Assembly (NCBI GenBank): GCA_964612675.1
Contig: CAZTDD010000018.1
Location: forward strand, 7,916 to 71,915
Direction of reading: 5' to 3'
Source: CAZTDD01 sp964612675
GTDB lineage: Bacteria > Hinthialibacterota > Hinthialibacteria > Hinthialibacterales > JAKPRU01
DNA: 64,000 bases
Below the pieces are notes generated by a model. The model saw nothing but the letters and a program-made list of their open reading frames with translations, was not told the DNA's origin and did no database searches. The translations under genes and the position numbers were made by a program. The number at the start of each line of letters is the position of its first letter. The first letter of the stretch is position 1. Below are positions 15,725-24,438 of this stretch, piece by piece.

Positions 15725-16929
15725 GAATAAGAACATTTGTAGCTCTTTTTGTACTTTGGCCTGCTATTTCTTCATTCGCGCAGAATGTCGTAATTGACAA
15801 GAAAAACAACACGGAGACCAATCTTTCGACTAAACCGATATCTCCGGAACAATATATTTTCAATACAGCTCTTTTGGAATTCGATCCGACCGCCCAGTTA
15901 CCAGCCGTCTCTTCTGCAATGAACCGCGAGATCGACGAACTGATCGACTCGTGGCCGCTTGCGCCTCTTGTTGTTTTGCTCGGAATCAGTGGGGAGACAT
16001 GTACGTTCACTCGCCCGTGCGACACGTTTTTGGTTCTCTCGGAAGCGTATTCGCACCTCCGAAATGACGTTCAGAGATCCGTGCGCGATTTCCTGCGAAC
16101 CGAATTCACACGAACACCCCCGTTCATCTCCTCACACTACGACGGACGCCAGGGAACGCGCAGGGAGCCGCACACGCTTCCCCTTCACATCCTTGAAAGA
16201 AATGCAGACAAACAGGAACCCGAAAGCCTCCTGCCGATCTACGCCACCTGGTCATACGGCTTCCGTCTCAACGAAATTGCAACAGTGCTTGACGAATGGG
16301 ACACAATCCAAAAGATATTGAAGGAGTTTCTCGAAAATCCCAGGTATGTTGAAGATTTTGCCAAAACGCCGCCTGAAGCCATTCAAGTGTTAAACGGCGA
16401 TATCGCGGGATTGATCGCCGGATGGCGACTTGCAGGGTTGGCAAACGACAGAGACATGCAAATTCGAATCCGGCCTGTCCTGACGGAACTCTTATATGAG
16501 AGAATTCGCTACGAACATATCGACCATCGGCTAATTCAGGAATCCAACCGCACTACCCACAATCTTCACGCAGCGAATCTCTTTCGATATTTGGATCTGA
16601 CTCCCGAGCTGGGCAGAGCGCTTTACGAGCACGCTGAAGCTGCCTTCAAGAGCCATCGAAATGAATTGAACACGAAGTATCCCATTTGGTATATGGCCTG
16701 GGGAGAACGATTAATCGGGGGCGAGAACTTCACCAATCCGCCTCATTGTTCCTCGGGTGTATTTTCCATGTTCTCCTTCAGCACCGATGCACGTGCCGAG
16801 TTTCTGAGGTCTCGTATCGATGTACCGTGGTGCCCCGGGGACTTGTGGTTTATCCGGAAATGCACACTTGCGTTGTGGGTCAATTCAGGAAGGCCTTGGG
16901 AATATGTCGATTTCAAAGCCGTCGAATAG
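15721..16929 (+). CDS. Uncharacterised secreted protein
   Basis: 402 residues, no recognised family. It has a signal peptide (MRIRTFVALFVLWPAISSFA) and a hydrophilic, largely helical mature part. Notable segments are FTRPCDTFLVLSEAYSHLRNDVQRSVRDFL and IRYEHIDHRLIQESNRTTHNLHAANLFRYLDLTPELG, followed by a Cys pair in PPHCSSG and DVPWCPGDLW. The helical, aromatic-rich layout is compatible with an alpha/alpha toroid, such as glycoside-hydrolase-like folds, but this is a guess. Its start overlaps the propeller gene, and an ABC-2 permease follows 43 bases later. The three genes form one operon. Confidence 0.7.
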   Translation: MRIRTFVALFVLWPAISSFAQNVVIDKKNNTETNLSTKPISPEQYIFNTALLEFDPTAQLPAVSSAMNREIDELIDSWPLAPLVVLLGISGETCTFTRPCDTFLVLSEAYSHLRNDVQRSVRDFLRTEFTRTPPFISSHYDGRQGTRREPHTLPLHILERNADKQEPESLLPIYATWSYGFRLNEIATVLDEWDTIQKILKEFLENPRYVEDFAKTPPEAIQVLNGDIAGLIAGWRLAGLANDRDMQIRIRPVLTELLYERIRYEHIDHRLIQESNRTTHNLHAANLFRYLDLTPELGRALYEHAEAAFKSHRNELNTKYPIWYMAWGERLIGGENFTNPPHCSSGVFSMFSFSTDARAEFLRSRIDVPWCPGDLWFIRKCTLALWVNSGRPWEYVDFKAVE

Positions 16930-16972
16930 CCTTGACGTCGTTGTAAATTAAATTCAGAGGGAATAACACGCG

Positions 16973-18763
16973 ATGAACCCCGTCATCAATCGCGAATTGA
17001 TAGCGCAATTGCGGCGGTCAAGAGCTTTTGTTCTTCTATTTATTCTCTTGCTTTTCGCTGGTGTTATTTTCAGCCTGTTTTACTATCCCGTCGCCCAGAC
17101 ATGGCCGCACGGGGGGAAAGACGGGCGAACGCTGTTCTTCCCAATCGCTTACTTGATGCTTCTCCTGGCAATCCCCATCGCAACCATCGCCGGGACCAGT
17201 ATCGTTCGAGAACGAGAAGAAAACACGTTGGACTTGCTCCTTAACACACCTCTCGGACCGTTTTCGCTTCTCTTTGGTAAATATGTTGCGAGTGTGTTAT
17301 ACGCCGTCCTTCTCTTGACTTCTTTTCTTCCCTTCGTCGCCCTCAGTTTTGTCTTTGGAGGACTTTCACCAAGTGAGGTGTTTCAATGTCTTCTAATCGT
17401 TGCCGGACTGTTTGCCATTTCCGCAAGTGTCGGGCTTGTGGTTTCTCTGTTTTCAACCTCTTCCTCGACCGCTGTACGCGTGTCGATCATGGTTCTGATC
17501 TTCTTGACGTTTGGTCCACCCGCACTCAAGGTCATGTCCGATTTTCTTTTGTGGGGTCAACCATCGGAGGCTCTTCAGCCCGGTCCTGAATTGTGGGTCA
17601 ACCCGCTTTTCGGGGTCCGTGCAATTCAAATCCCAGACAACCCCGCCAAGCCGTTTGTTGCCGTCCGGTTGTCACCCCATTGGTTTCCAAGGGTGCTGAA
17701 CGCAAATGCAGGCATTCCGGTCGGATTTCTAAACGTTGCCCTCTCTCTACTTTTGTTTCTTTTCGCGGTCATCATGCTTCGGACTTTTGCGTCGCACCTC
17801 TCGGCACGCTTCAAATGGAAGTCCTTTCTCACCCCTCTTCGCCATGAAGTGAAAACTCCCGCCCAAAAGAAGGCGGCAGGGTATATAATCCCCACCTTCG
17901 GCTTGAACGGTGACGCTGTATACCAGAAGGAAATCCTCACGTACAACAGGAAAGTCCTGTCGAGCGACATAACGATGGCGGTTTGTTCAGGCCTCGTTGC
18001 TGTCTTCCTTGCGTGGCTGTTATTCAAAATGTCGTACGACGTCGACGACCTCAATTTCTCGCTCGTTTATATCCTGCTCTGCATCTTTGGAATCCTGATT
18101 ACGTTTCTCTTCGCCCCCGTTGCCCCCAGCTACAGCATTCTCAACGAACGGCAACGCGAAACGTGGTCGCTTTTGAGGGCAACAACACTTCGCTCCAAAG
18201 ATGTCATTGACGGGAAAATTCGTGGCTGCGTCCGGCAAGCTCTAATCCCTCTTTTATCGATTTTCATCTGTTTCTATCTTACTTCCTGGCTTCTGTTCAT
18301 CCTTGTCGGCTCGATTCCTCAGACCTGGTTATTTTTCGAGACTTCTTTTCTCTTGGGATTTTTTTTCTGCTGTATTTATTTTTATGGATGTTATGGTGTG
18401 GCCTGTTCAAGCCGGGCCGATCAATCTCACCGATTTCCGTACCGACGGATTTTTGCGATATCCGCCGTTCATCTACTGTCGCCTTACCTCATCCTTGCCA
18501 TCCTTCAGAAGATCTGCGAAATCGGAGAGGCAACGAAACGGGTACTTTTCTCGGTTGGCGGCCCAGGCAGATCACAAGGGAGATTCGATGTTTTCGAGAC
18601 ACAATTGGGGGTCATTGAAAGAATTTCACCTCTTTGGCTCATGAGACACGATAGCTGGGGTCGAGACATCTTCATGACAGTCTTCGCGTACTGTTTCATC
18701 CTTCTGGCTCTAGCATGGATGATGAGAAGAGTAGCCTACAAGAGAATAGAAATACTCGAGTAG
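16973..18763 (+). CDS. ABC-2 type transporter permease
   Basis: 596 residues, about 12 hydrophobic segments. The N-terminal half has the classic layout of ABC-2 permeases: a cytoplasmic start (MNPVINRELIAQLRRSR), a first membrane helix, an exposed loop, then ATIAGTSIVREREENTLDLLLNTPLGPFSLLFGKYVAS, which is the family signature. The second half repeats this pattern weakly, including NERQRETWSLLRATTLRSKDVIDGK, so it is a duplicated two-half permease. No ATPase gene is nearby, so a shared or distant ATPase must be used. It follows the unknown secreted gene with a GAGGGAATAA ribosome site. The substrate is unknown. Confidence 0.85.
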   Translation: MNPVINRELIAQLRRSRAFVLLFILLLFAGVIFSLFYYPVAQTWPHGGKDGRTLFFPIAYLMLLLAIPIATIAGTSIVREREENTLDLLLNTPLGPFSLLFGKYVASVLYAVLLLTSFLPFVALSFVFGGLSPSEVFQCLLIVAGLFAISASVGLVVSLFSTSSSTAVRVSIMVLIFLTFGPPALKVMSDFLLWGQPSEALQPGPELWVNPLFGVRAIQIPDNPAKPFVAVRLSPHWFPRVLNANAGIPVGFLNVALSLLLFLFAVIMLRTFASHLSARFKWKSFLTPLRHEVKTPAQKKAAGYIIPTFGLNGDAVYQKEILTYNRKVLSSDITMAVCSGLVAVFLAWLLFKMSYDVDDLNFSLVYILLCIFGILITFLFAPVAPSYSILNERQRETWSLLRATTLRSKDVIDGKIRGCVRQALIPLLSIFICFYLTSWLLFILVGSIPQTWLFFETSFLLGFFFCCIYFYGCYGVACSSRADQSHRFPYRRIFAISAVHLLSPYLILAILQKICEIGEATKRVLFSVGGPGRSQGRFDVFETQLGVIERISPLWLMRHDSWGRDIFMTVFAYCFILLALAWMMRRVAYKRIEILE

Positions 18764-18818
18764 TTTTTTAGCAGCCGTTGCGGCACTGAAAGACGCTCAA
18801 GCCATCTCTAGATCGCTT

Positions 18819-19949
18819 CTATTTCTCCGAACGAATCGCCTCGCCGACCATTTTCAAAAATGTGCCGTATTCGCTGTCGCTGATAGGATCGTCCCGCTGA
18901 TCGAGGCCGAGTCGAACAATAACCATTTGCCACTCGGGAATAACAAACATGTCGTTGTTATTGTAACCGCTTGCAGCATAGGTCCCTTCCGTAGCTCCCG
19001 GCCATTTTCGCTTGCCGTCCTTGCTCGTTCCGTTACACCACCAATTAAAGCCGTAGTAACCTGTGCCGTCGAACGGACTCAATTCGGGCGCAGCCAGCGG
19101 TACGGAGGCCTGAACGTGGACGGAAGCAGCCTTTTCGATCCAGGACGAACTAAGCAACTGTTCTCCTTCCCAGCTGCCTCGGTTCAGAAAGAGAAGTCCA
19201 AACCGTGCCAGTTCTCTCGCACAAATATAGACATGGTTGCTGTTGTTTCCGGACCCCCCATTCACAACGATACCGTCGACCTTACCGAAATCTCCCCAGC
19301 GCCATTTCTCGGAATTCATGTCGATCTTGTCGGCAATTCGGCGTTTAAACAGGTCTTCGATCGATTCGCCGGCGATTCGGGTCAATACGTTCGCAAACTG
19401 GTTCATGGCCGAATCCCAATAGGCGTATTTCGACCCCGGTGGCGTAAACAACGGCTCTGCCGGTTGAAACGGAGTCGGGCTGGGACCATGCTTGTAGCCT
19501 CCGTCCGTCTTATCTCCAACCGCTCGATATCCCGAGGTCATTGTCGTGAAATGCCGAAGCGTCACCGTTGGATACAGTTCTTTCATTGAGAAAACGTAAT
19601 CTTTCGCAAGCGTATCCAGTGAAGCTTTCCCATCATCAACAAGCAAACCGAGGGCTGTGCTCGTAAACGATTTCGTGAGAGACCAGACACCGTGCACCTT
19701 GTCGATATTATCGCCTTTCCAGATCAGAAATCCATTCCGGATAATGACCAGCTCACGCACACCGTCTTTGCCGGAATGTTCTTCAAGATACTCGATCGCT
19801 TTCGTGAGACGGCCGGAATCGATGCCCTGTGATTCCGGGGATGTTTCCCGCCAGTTGTCCTTCGGAAACACCATCGAGTCGGTTCCCGATAAAGCAAGCG
19901 ACGGAACAGAAAGAAACACCATAACGGCCATTCCGGATATTCTCATCAT
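18819..19949 (-). CDS. Serine hydrolase, beta-lactamase class C family
   Basis: 376 residues with a signal peptide (MAVMVFLSVPSLALSG). The Ser-x-x-Lys motif is SLTK in HGVWSLTKSFTSTALG (about residue 92). A Tyr-rich second motif lies in GSKYAYWDSAMNQFANVL, and the third, normally KTG/HSG, is replaced by AASGYNNND. It belongs to the esterase/peptidase-like beta-lactamase superfamily rather than to proven resistance enzymes. The start ATG at 19949 is chosen because GGAGG lies 5 bases upstream; the frame continues to 20006 without a ribosome site. It ends a minus-strand operon after a nucleotidyltransferase, with 29 bases between stop and start. Confidence 0.82.
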   Translation of the reverse strand: MMRISGMAVMVFLSVPSLALSGTDSMVFPKDNWRETSPESQGIDSGRLTKAIEYLEEHSGKDGVRELVIIRNGFLIWKGDNIDKVHGVWSLTKSFTSTALGLLVDDGKASLDTLAKDYVFSMKELYPTVTLRHFTTMTSGYRAVGDKTDGGYKHGPSPTPFQPAEPLFTPPGSKYAYWDSAMNQFANVLTRIAGESIEDLFKRRIADKIDMNSEKWRWGDFGKVDGIVVNGGSGNNSNHVYICARELARFGLLFLNRGSWEGEQLLSSSWIEKAASVHVQASVPLAAPELSPFDGTGYYGFNWWCNGTSKDGKRKWPGATEGTYAASGYNNNDMFVIPEWQMVIVRLGLDQRDDPISDSEYGTFLKMVGEAIRSEK

Positions 19950-19978
19950 CACGACCTCCGTTCTGTCACGGCCCTCAC

Positions 19979-21355
19979 CTACCATCCATATCGTTCCGGC
20001 CCCCACTCTTTTCGGCCCTGCTCTTGCTTCACATAAATAAATGAATTATTCGGAACGTCCTCCTGAAGCAAAACCCCGGGACCGATTAAGCTATACGGTC
20101 CGACTTTTACTCCCGGCATAAGAATCGCGTTCACACCGGTCCGCACATAATCGCCGAGATAGGAGGCATTTGCCCCGATTTTCGGTATTTCCCGCCGCCC
20201 ACGCACCCGATGTGCGGTTTCCTGATCGTCGAAACGCAGCGTACCGCAAACCGTGGCCGCCCCCAAATCCGTCGAACGACCGATCACGCCCCAATACTCG
20301 CCGTAATGATACGAATATGCGCCGTCCATCAATACACCCTCAAATTCGGCGCAATGCCCGACCACGCAATTGTGCCCGATCGTACTGTGATCGCCAATGC
20401 GACAGTACTCGCGAATAATACAGTTATCGCCGATCGATGTTTTCCCACCGAGAATCGCACCATCAATAATACGCGTGTTTTTTCCAACCCAGAGATCGCC
20501 TTTGATTTTCACGTCCGGCCCGATATAGCTGCCTTCCCCAACGACCAGGTGACCGTCAATATCCATAGTTACATGCACTTCCGCAGTAGGATGAATTTCA
20601 TTTTTGCCGAGTTTCTTTGCCGCGTGCTCAAGCCACGCATAATTCGCTGACAAAATGTGCCATGGTTTGTCAATGTCAATGACCGGCCCCTCTGCAGACA
20701 CGACATGGACAGCCCCGCCTTCGCTGCGGTACAACTCAACCGACTGAGCGAGTTCCGACTCGAAAGGCGGCATAACTCCCACTTCAACACTCTTCATAAC
20801 GCCCGGGTTTCGTTCGACATATTCGGCGAACGTCTTAGGAAATGCGAGCGCACCACAGTACATCATGCAGTCTTCACGCGGGTGGCCCACTAACCCGGTG
20901 GCGATATTGTCTCGAACGTGTATGCCGATTCCACTCTGCGGTAATTCGCCATCCCACTTTGAACCCAGCAGCGTCACGGAATCGGGATGTTGTTTGTGTT
21001 CTTTAATCAGCTTTTTCAGGTCCTCCGGAGTAACCAGTACGTCACCGTACAAAACCAGCACCTGGTCTGAAAAAACAACCGAGAGCGCACGTGCAACGGC
21101 ATCCGCTGTACCGGTAACCTTCTTCTGCTCGATACAGGACACGCTCTCCGAGGACTTTGCTATTTCACAGACCTGTTTTGCCAAATGGCCGTGTACGACG
21201 ACAGTTTCCTTTACACCGATCTCATTGAGATGATCCAGAGTCCGTTTGAGCAACGGTTCATTGGCCACGGGAAGCGTGGCTTTCGGATGAGTATCTCCGT
21301 ACGGCCACATCTTTCGTCCATAGCCTGCGGCAAGGATGACAGCGGCAATATTCAT
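19979..21355 (-). CDS. GlmU-like bifunctional sugar-1-phosphate nucleotidyltransferase/hexapeptide protein
   Basis: 458 residues. The N-terminal nucleotidyltransferase has VILAAGYGRKMWPYGDTHPKATLPV (usual GxGTRLxP, here with GRKMWP), then ALSVVFSDQVLVLYGDVLVTPEDL with the metal-binding Asp. From about residue 250 a left-handed beta-helix follows (AILGGKTSIGDNCIIREYCRIGDHSTIGHNCVVGH), then a tail with DLGAATVCGTLRFDDQETAHRVRGR. The order matches the GlmU-like group that activates glucose-1-phosphate or GlcNAc-1-phosphate. It stands in an operon after a DegT aminotransferase, so an amino-sugar nucleotide is likely. Substrate specificity is not readable from the sequence. The ATG at 21355 follows AAAGGGAGCAGAA. 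Confidence 0.85.
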   Translation of the reverse strand: MNIAAVILAAGYGRKMWPYGDTHPKATLPVANEPLLKRTLDHLNEIGVKETVVVHGHLAKQVCEIAKSSESVSCIEQKKVTGTADAVARALSVVFSDQVLVLYGDVLVTPEDLKKLIKEHKQHPDSVTLLGSKWDGELPQSGIGIHVRDNIATGLVGHPREDCMMYCGALAFPKTFAEYVERNPGVMKSVEVGVMPPFESELAQSVELYRSEGGAVHVVSAEGPVIDIDKPWHILSANYAWLEHAAKKLGKNEIHPTAEVHVTMDIDGHLVVGEGSYIGPDVKIKGDLWVGKNTRIIDGAILGGKTSIGDNCIIREYCRIGDHSTIGHNCVVGHCAEFEGVLMDGAYSYHYGEYWGVIGRSTDLGAATVCGTLRFDDQETAHRVRGRREIPKIGANASYLGDYVRTGVNAILMPGVKVGPYSLIGPGVLLQEDVPNNSFIYVKQEQGRKEWGPERYGW

Positions 21356-21389
21356 TTCTGCTCCCTTTCACACAAAGAAATTCGAATTA

Positions 21390-22634
21390 TCACTCCTTAT
21401 CCTCAACACTTCTCAGCTCATCGATATTGTCTTTGATTTTTCCGATTGCTGCGGCGATATCGTCCATATCCGACCGTTCTCCCAGCAGCATATTTTGCAT
21501 CAACCAAACAGACTCGTCTCGACAAACACGTTCGCAAACCGGGCACTCGGTTTTCGTATAATCGGGAGCCTCATTGCCCAACTCAAATATCGCAGGCCAA
21601 CTCTCCCGAAGATTTTGAAATACGGACAAGCGATACAAAGGAACGTATCCTTCGCTGCACGGAATTCCTTCCGCTGCGAGAGCTTTGAGGAAAACGTCGC
21701 GTGGAACATCGCCGAATTCATCCTGCTTGTAACGTATAATGTAAAGATGATAAGCGGATCGGGTAACTCCCTCATGAGAGAGAGTCGGTTTCACACCACC
21801 AATCTCTCGCAACAGAGAGCTGAGATACGCCGCGTTGTCTTCGCGTCTGACACAAAACTCGTCAAGGCGTTCCAGCTGCGCAGATAAAACGGCGGCTTGA
21901 AATGCCGAGATACGATGATTCCCGGCCATGTGAAAATGTTCGTACCATCTTCCGCCTCGACGCCGACCGCAATTTTGAAACGAAAAGAGCTCGTCGTATA
22001 TCGCCTCGTCGTTTGTTACAACCGCTCCCCCTTCGCCACAGCTGATATTCTTGGTGGATTGGAAAGAGAAAGTCCCTGCATCGCCAATCGAACCGACTAC
22101 CCTGTCGCCGACTTTTGCCCCGTGTGCCTGTGCTGCGTCTTCCAAAACGCGCAAACCGTGCCGCTGAGCAATTTCCATGATTCGGTCCATTGCGGCCGGG
22201 TTCCCCGCGATATGGACTGGAATCACCGCTCGGGTTCGCTCGGTAATCGCGCTTTCAAACTTCTCCGGATCCAAATTGTACGTGTTCGGGTCGATATCCG
22301 CGAAAACTGGAATCGCATTACACATCAGGCACGCCGTGGCGGTCGCCTGAAACGTATACGGAGGAATGATGACTTCATCCCCGGCACGAATTCCCAGCGC
22401 CTGTAAGGCGATAAACAAGGCATCGGTACCATTTGTGCACGAGATGGCGAATTTCGTGTCGCAGATCGAAGCAAAACGTTCCTCAAATTCTTTGATCGCC
22501 GCCGACCCGATTCCCCACACTCCACTGCGCAATGCTTTGAGTAGAAGCTCTTCCTCACGCTCATCCCAAACCGGCCATTGCGGAAAGTCGCGGTTTCGAA
22601 CCGGTGTTCCGCCGCTTATTGCTAATGTTGCCAT
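21390..22634 (-). CDS. DegT/DnrJ/EryC1/StrS family aminotransferase
   Basis: 414-residue PLP-dependent sugar aminotransferase or dehydratase. Signatures: SCTNGTDALFIALQALGIRAGDEVIIPPYTFQAT (PLP phosphate site), VIPVHIAGNPAAMDRIMEIAQRHGLRVLEDAAQAHGA, and the Lys in FSFQSTKNISCGEGGAVVTND, which forms the Schiff base. Most relatives transaminate a nucleotide-activated ketosugar. A CxxC pair (TECPVCERVC) near residue 375 is unusual. It lies between MalG (38 bases away) and the nucleotidyltransferase, so the transported sugar may be modified for nucleotide-sugar synthesis; that link is an inference. Confidence 0.9.
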   Translation of the reverse strand: MATLAISGGTPVRNRDFPQWPVWDEREEELLLKALRSGVWGIGSAAIKEFEERFASICDTKFAISCTNGTDALFIALQALGIRAGDEVIIPPYTFQATATACLMCNAIPVFADIDPNTYNLDPEKFESAITERTRAVIPVHIAGNPAAMDRIMEIAQRHGLRVLEDAAQAHGAKVGDRVVGSIGDAGTFSFQSTKNISCGEGGAVVTNDEAIYDELFSFQNCGRRRGGRWYEHFHMAGNHRISAFQAAVLSAQLERLDEFCVRREDNAAYLSSLLREIGGVKPTLSHEGVTRSAYHLYIIRYKQDEFGDVPRDVFLKALAAEGIPCSEGYVPLYRLSVFQNLRESWPAIFELGNEAPDYTKTECPVCERVCRDESVWLMQNMLLGERSDMDDIAAAIGKIKDNIDELRSVEDKE

Positions 22635-22672
22635 TCGATTTCACTCCTTGAATATAAATCAACAATCGTCGA

Positions 22673-23539
22673 CTATTCTTTCAGCGCTCCCGCCGTAAGC
22701 CCTTCGACAATCTGACGTTGGAACAGGAAATACACAACGATCATCGGGATCGTGATCATCGTCAGGGCACTCAGAAGCAAATGATACTCGACTTTGTGAT
22801 AACCGTAAAAGGCCAGGAGCCCCAACGGAAGAGGTTTCAGCGCATCGGATTCGATGAAAATCAGGGCCATCAGGAATTCATTCCACGAGGTCAGGGCCGT
22901 AAAAATACCGATCGTCGCCAACGCCGGACGAACCAGCGGCAGTACGATTCTCCAAAATATCCCCCAGGACGAGCACCCATCTATTGTCGCGCTTTCGTCC
23001 AGGTCCCGTGGGAGGTTCACCATAAATGCCCGCAGTATGTAAATCGCAAGCGGTAGCGAAATCGCACTGTACGCCAGGATAACCGAACGCCGCGTGTCCA
23101 ACAGCCCCAGCTCCCGGAACTGAAAAAACAAAGGAACAAGGAATGCCTGTACAGGGATAATCAGTCCCACCAGGAACGAGTAGAACAGAAAATCGCGTCC
23201 CCAAAACTTCAAACGAGAGAACGCGTATGCCGCCATACTGGAAGACAACAGCACGATGATCAACGTGGATGACGTGATCAAAACGCTGTTCCACGCGTAA
23301 ATTCCAAGATTTCCTCGCGTCCATGCCTGCGCATATTGCCCGGCGATGCGGGATATGTCCCAGTCGACGGGCGCTCCCCAGGGATTCGACATAATTTCGT
23401 AACTGGAGCTTTTGAATGAGGAATACACCATCCAAACCAACGGGAAAAACATCGCCACGGTGACCGCAATCAAAAACAGATACAAACACAGAGTTCGTAA
23501 AGGACAGTGAAAACGGGAGGAAACTCGAGCGTGCTGCAT
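22673..23539 (-). CDS. Carbohydrate ABC transporter permease, MalG type
   Basis: 288 residues with six membrane helices. The N-terminus has LYLFLIAVTVAMFFPLVWMVYSSFKSSSYEIMS, the usual MalG start, and the EAA loop is ESATIDGCSSWGIFWRIVLPLVRPA. The C-terminus FLFQRQIVEGLTAGALKE is typical. Its start ATG shares one base with the stop codon of the partner permease (TGATG), so the two are coupled. Together with the binding protein and MalF it forms a sugar importer of the CUT1 class. No ATPase gene is present; one may be shared with other transporters, as known for MsmK-type ATPases. Confidence 0.92.
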   Translation of the reverse strand: MQHARVSSRFHCPLRTLCLYLFLIAVTVAMFFPLVWMVYSSFKSSSYEIMSNPWGAPVDWDISRIAGQYAQAWTRGNLGIYAWNSVLITSSTLIIVLLSSSMAAYAFSRLKFWGRDFLFYSFLVGLIIPVQAFLVPLFFQFRELGLLDTRRSVILAYSAISLPLAIYILRAFMVNLPRDLDESATIDGCSSWGIFWRIVLPLVRPALATIGIFTALTSWNEFLMALIFIESDALKPLPLGLLAFYGYHKVEYHLLLSALTMITIPMIVVYFLFQRQIVEGLTAGALKE

Positions 23540-24438
23540 CAGAATTCGATCACCTCGCGTCTTCGCTGATAGAGTTGGTAAAGAAAAGTCAGCACAAAAA
23601 CGACCACCGTCATGATCACAGCCAACGCGCTGCCGTATCCCAGATGATTGTTGTCGAACGCCTCTCGCACCAACCAGGTGGCAACCATCTCGCTGGCGTG
23701 CCCGGGACCGCCGTCAGGCGTCATCACGTAAAACAGATCGAACGCCTTAAATGCGCCCGTCGCACAGATCAATATACAGACCACCATAACCTCACGCAGC
23801 AGAGGCAAGGTGATATGCCAAATACATTTGACCTCGGAAGCGCCGTCGATTCGCGCACTCTCCAGCAGCGAGGCGGGGATACGTTGAAGTCCCGCATAAA
23901 ACAAAACCATATAGAACCCGGCGTAAATCCATCCCGAGACTATACAGACCGCCCCGAGCGCCGTCTTCGGGTTCGCCAGCCAGGCCATAGCGAGGTTCTC
24001 AAGGCCAAATGTTCTCAATAGCTGGTTGAGAATCCCATAACTGGGATGGTAAACGAACTGCCAAATCAGCGCGACCACAACCAGAGAGAGCATCATCGGT
24101 GTAAAGAAAAGAACTCGGAATAAATAGAAACCGGGATATTTCTTGTTCACCATCAGAGCGATGAGCAGCCCGAAAAGGACTTCCACAACGAGCGTCGCGA
24201 CCAGATAAATCGTGTTGTTCAACATGGCTCGAAGGAACACATCGTCGCGAAACAGCGCGTCGCTGTAATTGGTCAGCCCCATCCACCGCCACCCCGAGCC
24301 GAGTTGAATCTCATAGAGACTGAAAAACGCGGTACCGAACGACGGAAGGACGATGATTGCTCCGAATAGACACAGCGCGGGCATCACAAAAAGGAGAGGA
24401 GTAATACGCTGAAAAAAGGAAGAAGAGCGTCCGCTCAC
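23539..24438 (-). CDS. Carbohydrate ABC transporter permease, MalF type
   Basis: 299 residues, six predicted helices. The N-terminus reads RITPLLFVMPALCLFGAIIVLPSFGTAFFSLYEIQ and the EAA loop LLESARIDGASEVKCIWHITLPLLREVM, both as in MalF/UgpA-like permeases. A GTG at 24438 overlaps the binding-protein stop by 4 bases (GTGA) and gives a normal N-terminus; an ATG at 24504 is in frame but would overlap the upstream gene by 70 bases and add a Ser/Thr/Arg-rich segment. The GTG is preferred. It is the middle gene of the binding-protein, MalF, MalG set. Confidence 0.9.
   Translation of the reverse strand: MSGRSSSFFQRITPLLFVMPALCLFGAIIVLPSFGTAFFSLYEIQLGSGWRWMGLTNYSDALFRDDVFLRAMLNNTIYLVATLVVEVLFGLLIALMVNKKYPGFYLFRVLFFTPMMLSLVVVALIWQFVYHPSYGILNQLLRTFGLENLAMAWLANPKTALGAVCIVSGWIYAGFYMVLFYAGLQRIPASLLESARIDGASEVKCIWHITLPLLREVMVVCILICATGAFKAFDLFYVMTPDGGPGHASEMVATWLVREAFDNNHLGYGSALAVIMTVVVFVLTFLYQLYQRRREVIEF

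Noticed and set aside
18819..19949. Antibiotic-resistance beta-lactamase
   Set aside because: The third motif is AASGYNN and not KTG, and the context is a sugar-nucleotide operon; an esterase/peptidase role is more likely.
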